The notes under the pieces are model-generated. The model was not told where the DNA came from. It did not search any database and was given only the letters and a program-made list of their open reading frames with translations. From Candidatus Omnitrophota bacterium (GTDB lineage: Bacteria > Omnitrophota > Gorgyraeia > 2-01-FULL-45-10), in the NCBI GenBank assembly GCA_026387135.1, contig JAPLMH010000083.1, positions 1 through 7,524 of the forward strand: a stretch of DNA of 7,524 nucleotides, in the 5' to 3' direction. Position numbers and translations under genes: made by a program. Positions 6,748 through 7,524 of this stretch are shown piece by piece (the first letter of the stretch is position 1; every line of letters starts with the position of its first letter).

Positions 6748-7275
6748 TTACTTCCGGTCGAAGAACGGGCTTTTGCCTGTAACGCTTAATGGGATACCTA
6801 GGGCCTGCTTAACGGTTTGACTGAAAAGTTTCAGATCGAGGCAGGCCCTTCCTATTGAATACATCACGCGGTTGTCGGTGTGAAAGTCGCTTGCCGTTGC
6901 AACAGCAGAACCTACGGCTATACCCAAGTCTATAGGGTTATAGGCGCACGTTCCTTTGTGTTTCGCCATATCTACGCATGTATCGTAGCCGCAAAATCCG
7001 CAGTTCAATCCGGCAGGATTATTCCTTACTCCTACTACAAGTATGACGGGAGAGTCCGTAATACAATTAGCGTCGCGCTCAAATCCGGGTCTCGCGTCCG
7101 TCTTTGAGATCTCTTTCATCTTCTCAATGAGCCTATTTTTTGTCGCATCGTCATCTATCGCGATAACTTCTATATTGTCTATACCGCGCGTCTTCGGCGC
7201 GGTCCTCGCCGCGACCGCCATGAACTCCGCGATATCCTTAACCGCCGCCTTCTCCAGCTCGTTCGAATTTTTCAT
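6748..7275 (-). CDS. DUF2148 protein with four-cysteine ferredoxin-like motif
   Basis: A 175-aa soluble protein that I recognise as a DUF2148 family member, a family described only as containing a ferredoxin-like domain; its function is unknown. The central NCGFCGYDTCVDMAKHKGTC (91-110) gives C92-x2-C95-x4-C100-x9-C110. This resembles the NCGxCGxxxC start of [4Fe-4S] domains in RnfB and corrinoid iron-sulfur proteins, so cluster binding is inferred. Cys71 and Cys145 are further candidates. The DLGIAVGSAVATASD block, DNRVMYSIGRA and the C-terminal IPLSVTGKSPFFDRK are typical of the family. No signal peptide or membrane segment is seen. ATG 7275 was chosen because GAGGTGG lies 5 nt upstream; a GTG at 7284 lies inside that site. 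It is transcribed toward rpsA from its own promoter, and its stop is 5 nt from the rpsA stop. Confidence 0.85.
   Translation of the reverse strand: MKNSNELEKAAVKDIAEFMAVAARTAPKTRGIDNIEVIAIDDDATKNRLIEKMKEISKTDARPGFERDANCITDSPVILVVGVRNNPAGLNCGFCGYDTCVDMAKHKGTCAYNPIDLGIAVGSAVATASDFHTDNRVMYSIGRACLDLKLFSQTVKQALGIPLSVTGKSPFFDRK
6800..6849. repeat. Long inverted repeat with nested hairpin in the 3' end of the DUF2148 gene
   Basis: GGGCCTGC (6801-6808) is matched exactly by GCAGGCCC (6841-6848). Flanking A6800-T6849, T6809-G6840 (wobble) and T6810-A6839 extend the stem to 11 pairs. The 28-nt loop holds a second inverted repeat, CTGAAA/TTTCAG (6821-6826 and 6829-6834). It lies about 58 nt beyond the rpsA stop on the plus strand. 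No T-tract follows on either strand, so it is not a classic intrinsic terminator. It could protect or stall the rpsA message, or be a by-product of the coding sequence. Confidence 0.5.
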
Positions 7276-7280
7276 TATTT

Positions 7281-7287
7281 CCACCTC
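7281..7287 (-). promoter_or_regulatory. Ribosome binding site of the DUF2148 gene
   Basis: On the minus strand GAGGTGG lies 5 nt upstream of ATG 7275, a strong Shine-Dalgarno at good spacing. It decides against the GTG at 7284, which falls inside it. With the predicted transcription start near 7287, the site is at the very 5' end of a leader of about 12 nt. Confidence 0.75.
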
Positions 7288-7293
7288 GCCTCA

Positions 7294-7322
7294 AGAATAG
7301 CACGCACTTCTCATATGGTCAA
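7294..7322 (-). promoter_or_regulatory. Sigma-70-type promoter of the DUF2148 gene
   Basis: Reading the minus strand, TTGACC (7322-7317) is a 5/6 match to the -35 consensus. It is followed by exactly 17 bp and then TATTCT (7299-7294), a 4/6 match to the -10, preceded by TGC, an extended -10. Transcription would start near 7287. The spacing and extended element make this a good candidate. It lies back to back with the plus-strand promoter. Confidence 0.65.
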
Positions 7323-7342
7323 TAATTTTCTTTGGAAAATTA
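7323..7342. promoter_or_regulatory. Palindrome between divergent promoters, possible operator
   Basis: TAATTTTC (7323-7330) and GAAAATTA (7335-7342) are perfect 8-bp inverted arms around TTTG. The palindrome abuts the -35 box of the minus-strand promoter and contains the -35 box of the plus-strand promoter, so a bound dimeric regulator could affect both genes. A/T-rich palindromes also arise by chance; no regulator family is assigned. Confidence 0.45.
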
Positions 7343-7359
7343 GCGGGATGCGGTATAAT
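7332..7359 (+). promoter_or_regulatory. Sigma-70-type promoter of the gene starting at 7389
   Basis: TATAAT at 7354-7359 is a perfect -10 box. TTGGAA at 7332-7337, 16 bp upstream, is a 4/6 match to the -35. Transcription would start near 7366, giving a leader of about 23 nt that contains the AAGGAA ribosome binding site at 7377-7382. Confidence 0.65.
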
Positions 7360-7376
7360 CACATTTCGCAAAACGA

Positions 7377-7382
7377 AAGGAA
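7377..7382 (+). promoter_or_regulatory. Ribosome binding site of the gene starting at 7389
   Basis: AAGGAA lies 6 nt upstream of a GTG codon at 7389, which supports GTG as the start. The next in-frame ATG, 15 codons later at 7434, has no comparable site. Confidence 0.65.
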
Positions 7383-7388
7383 TTAACC

Positions 7389-7524
7389 GTGGACAGATAC
7401 AAAACTAAATCGCTCAGCGCCATCGAGGAGAAGATGGCTGGTGTTGACGAGGACTCGCTGAGGTATAAGATCCTGTCGAGCGCCAAGAGCTTCAAGACAT
7501 CGTGGATAGACCTGGGGCAGTCGC
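7389..7524 (+). CDS. Unrecognised protein, N-terminal 45 residues, cut by window end
   Basis: An open reading frame starts at GTG 7389 and runs off the window without a stop. It is supported by a perfect -10 promoter upstream and a well-placed AAGGAA ribosome binding site. The visible residues are polar, charged and probably helical (MDRYKTKSLSAIEEKMAG, then DSLRYKILSSAKSFKTSW and IDLGQS), with no signal peptide or membrane segment. The KTSWIDLGQ segment with its Trp may begin a folded domain. I cannot assign a family from this fragment. It is divergently transcribed from the DUF2148 gene across a shared promoter region, which may indicate shared control but does not give a function. Confidence 0.7.
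   Translation, partial: MDRYKTKSLSAIEEKMAGVDEDSLRYKILSSAKSFKTSWIDLGQS

Noticed and set aside
6765..6780. ACGGGC-TTTT-GCCTGT hairpin just past the rpsA stop as a terminator
   Set aside because: The stem is only six pairs with one G-U, and no T-run follows on either strand.
7276..7284. GTG at 7284 as the start of the DUF2148 gene
   Set aside because: It falls inside the GAGGTGG Shine-Dalgarno that serves ATG 7275 and would be only a few bases from the predicted transcription start.
1..7524. Signs of a mobile element, CRISPR array, tRNA or defence system
   Set aside because: No direct repeats with spacers, transposase or integrase motifs, tRNA-like folds or toxin-antitoxin pairs were seen; the genes are housekeeping and their codon use is uniform.

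Overview
The window is a stretch of core metabolism and translation genes from a Gram-negative-like bacterium. GC content looks moderate, and the genes use ATA for isoleucine, AGG/AGA for arginine and AAG for lysine heavily. The order pheA - hisC-type aminotransferase - aroF - tyrA - cmk - ispH - rpsA, together with this codon habit, resembles deep-branching uncultured lineages such as Omnitrophota (Omnitrophica) or Nitrospirota/Desulfobacterota-like bacteria. This is inference; no rRNA is present to settle it. No mobile element, CRISPR array, tRNA or phage gene was seen.

Bases 1-6742 (+ strand) hold seven tightly packed genes. They are the 3' part of pheA (prephenate dehydratase with its ACT domain), a class I PLP aminotransferase of the HisC family, a type I-beta DAHP synthase with an N-terminal regulatory domain, TyrA (prephenate or arogenate dehydrogenase), cytidylate kinase, IspH (last step of the MEP isoprenoid pathway) and six-domain ribosomal protein S1. 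Junctions run from a 32-nt overlap to a 10-nt gap, so this is almost certainly one operon whose promoter lies left of the window. The first four genes cover entry into the shikimate pathway (AroF), the two branches from prephenate to phenylalanine (PheA) and tyrosine (TyrA), and the aminotransferase that closes both. The last three belong to a widespread cmk-ispH-rpsA housekeeping group.

Bases 6748-7275 (- strand) hold a small DUF2148 protein with a four-cysteine iron-sulfur-type motif. It converges on rpsA with only 5 nt between the stop codons. A long inverted repeat lies inside its 3' end.

Bases 7276-7388 are a divergent promoter region. A strong minus-strand promoter (TTGACC, 17 bp, extended -10) drives the DUF2148 gene and a plus-strand promoter (TTGGAA, 16 bp, TATAAT) drives the next gene. 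A perfect 8-bp-arm palindrome sits between and over the -35 elements. From 7389 to the end is the start of an unrecognised plus-strand gene, cut by the window edge.

No clearly new biological system is visible. The most useful leads are the same-frame ispH/rpsA junction separated by one TAG, the likely NADP-type cofactor loop of TyrA, the palindrome in the divergent promoter, and the structured convergent 3' ends of rpsA and the DUF2148 gene.
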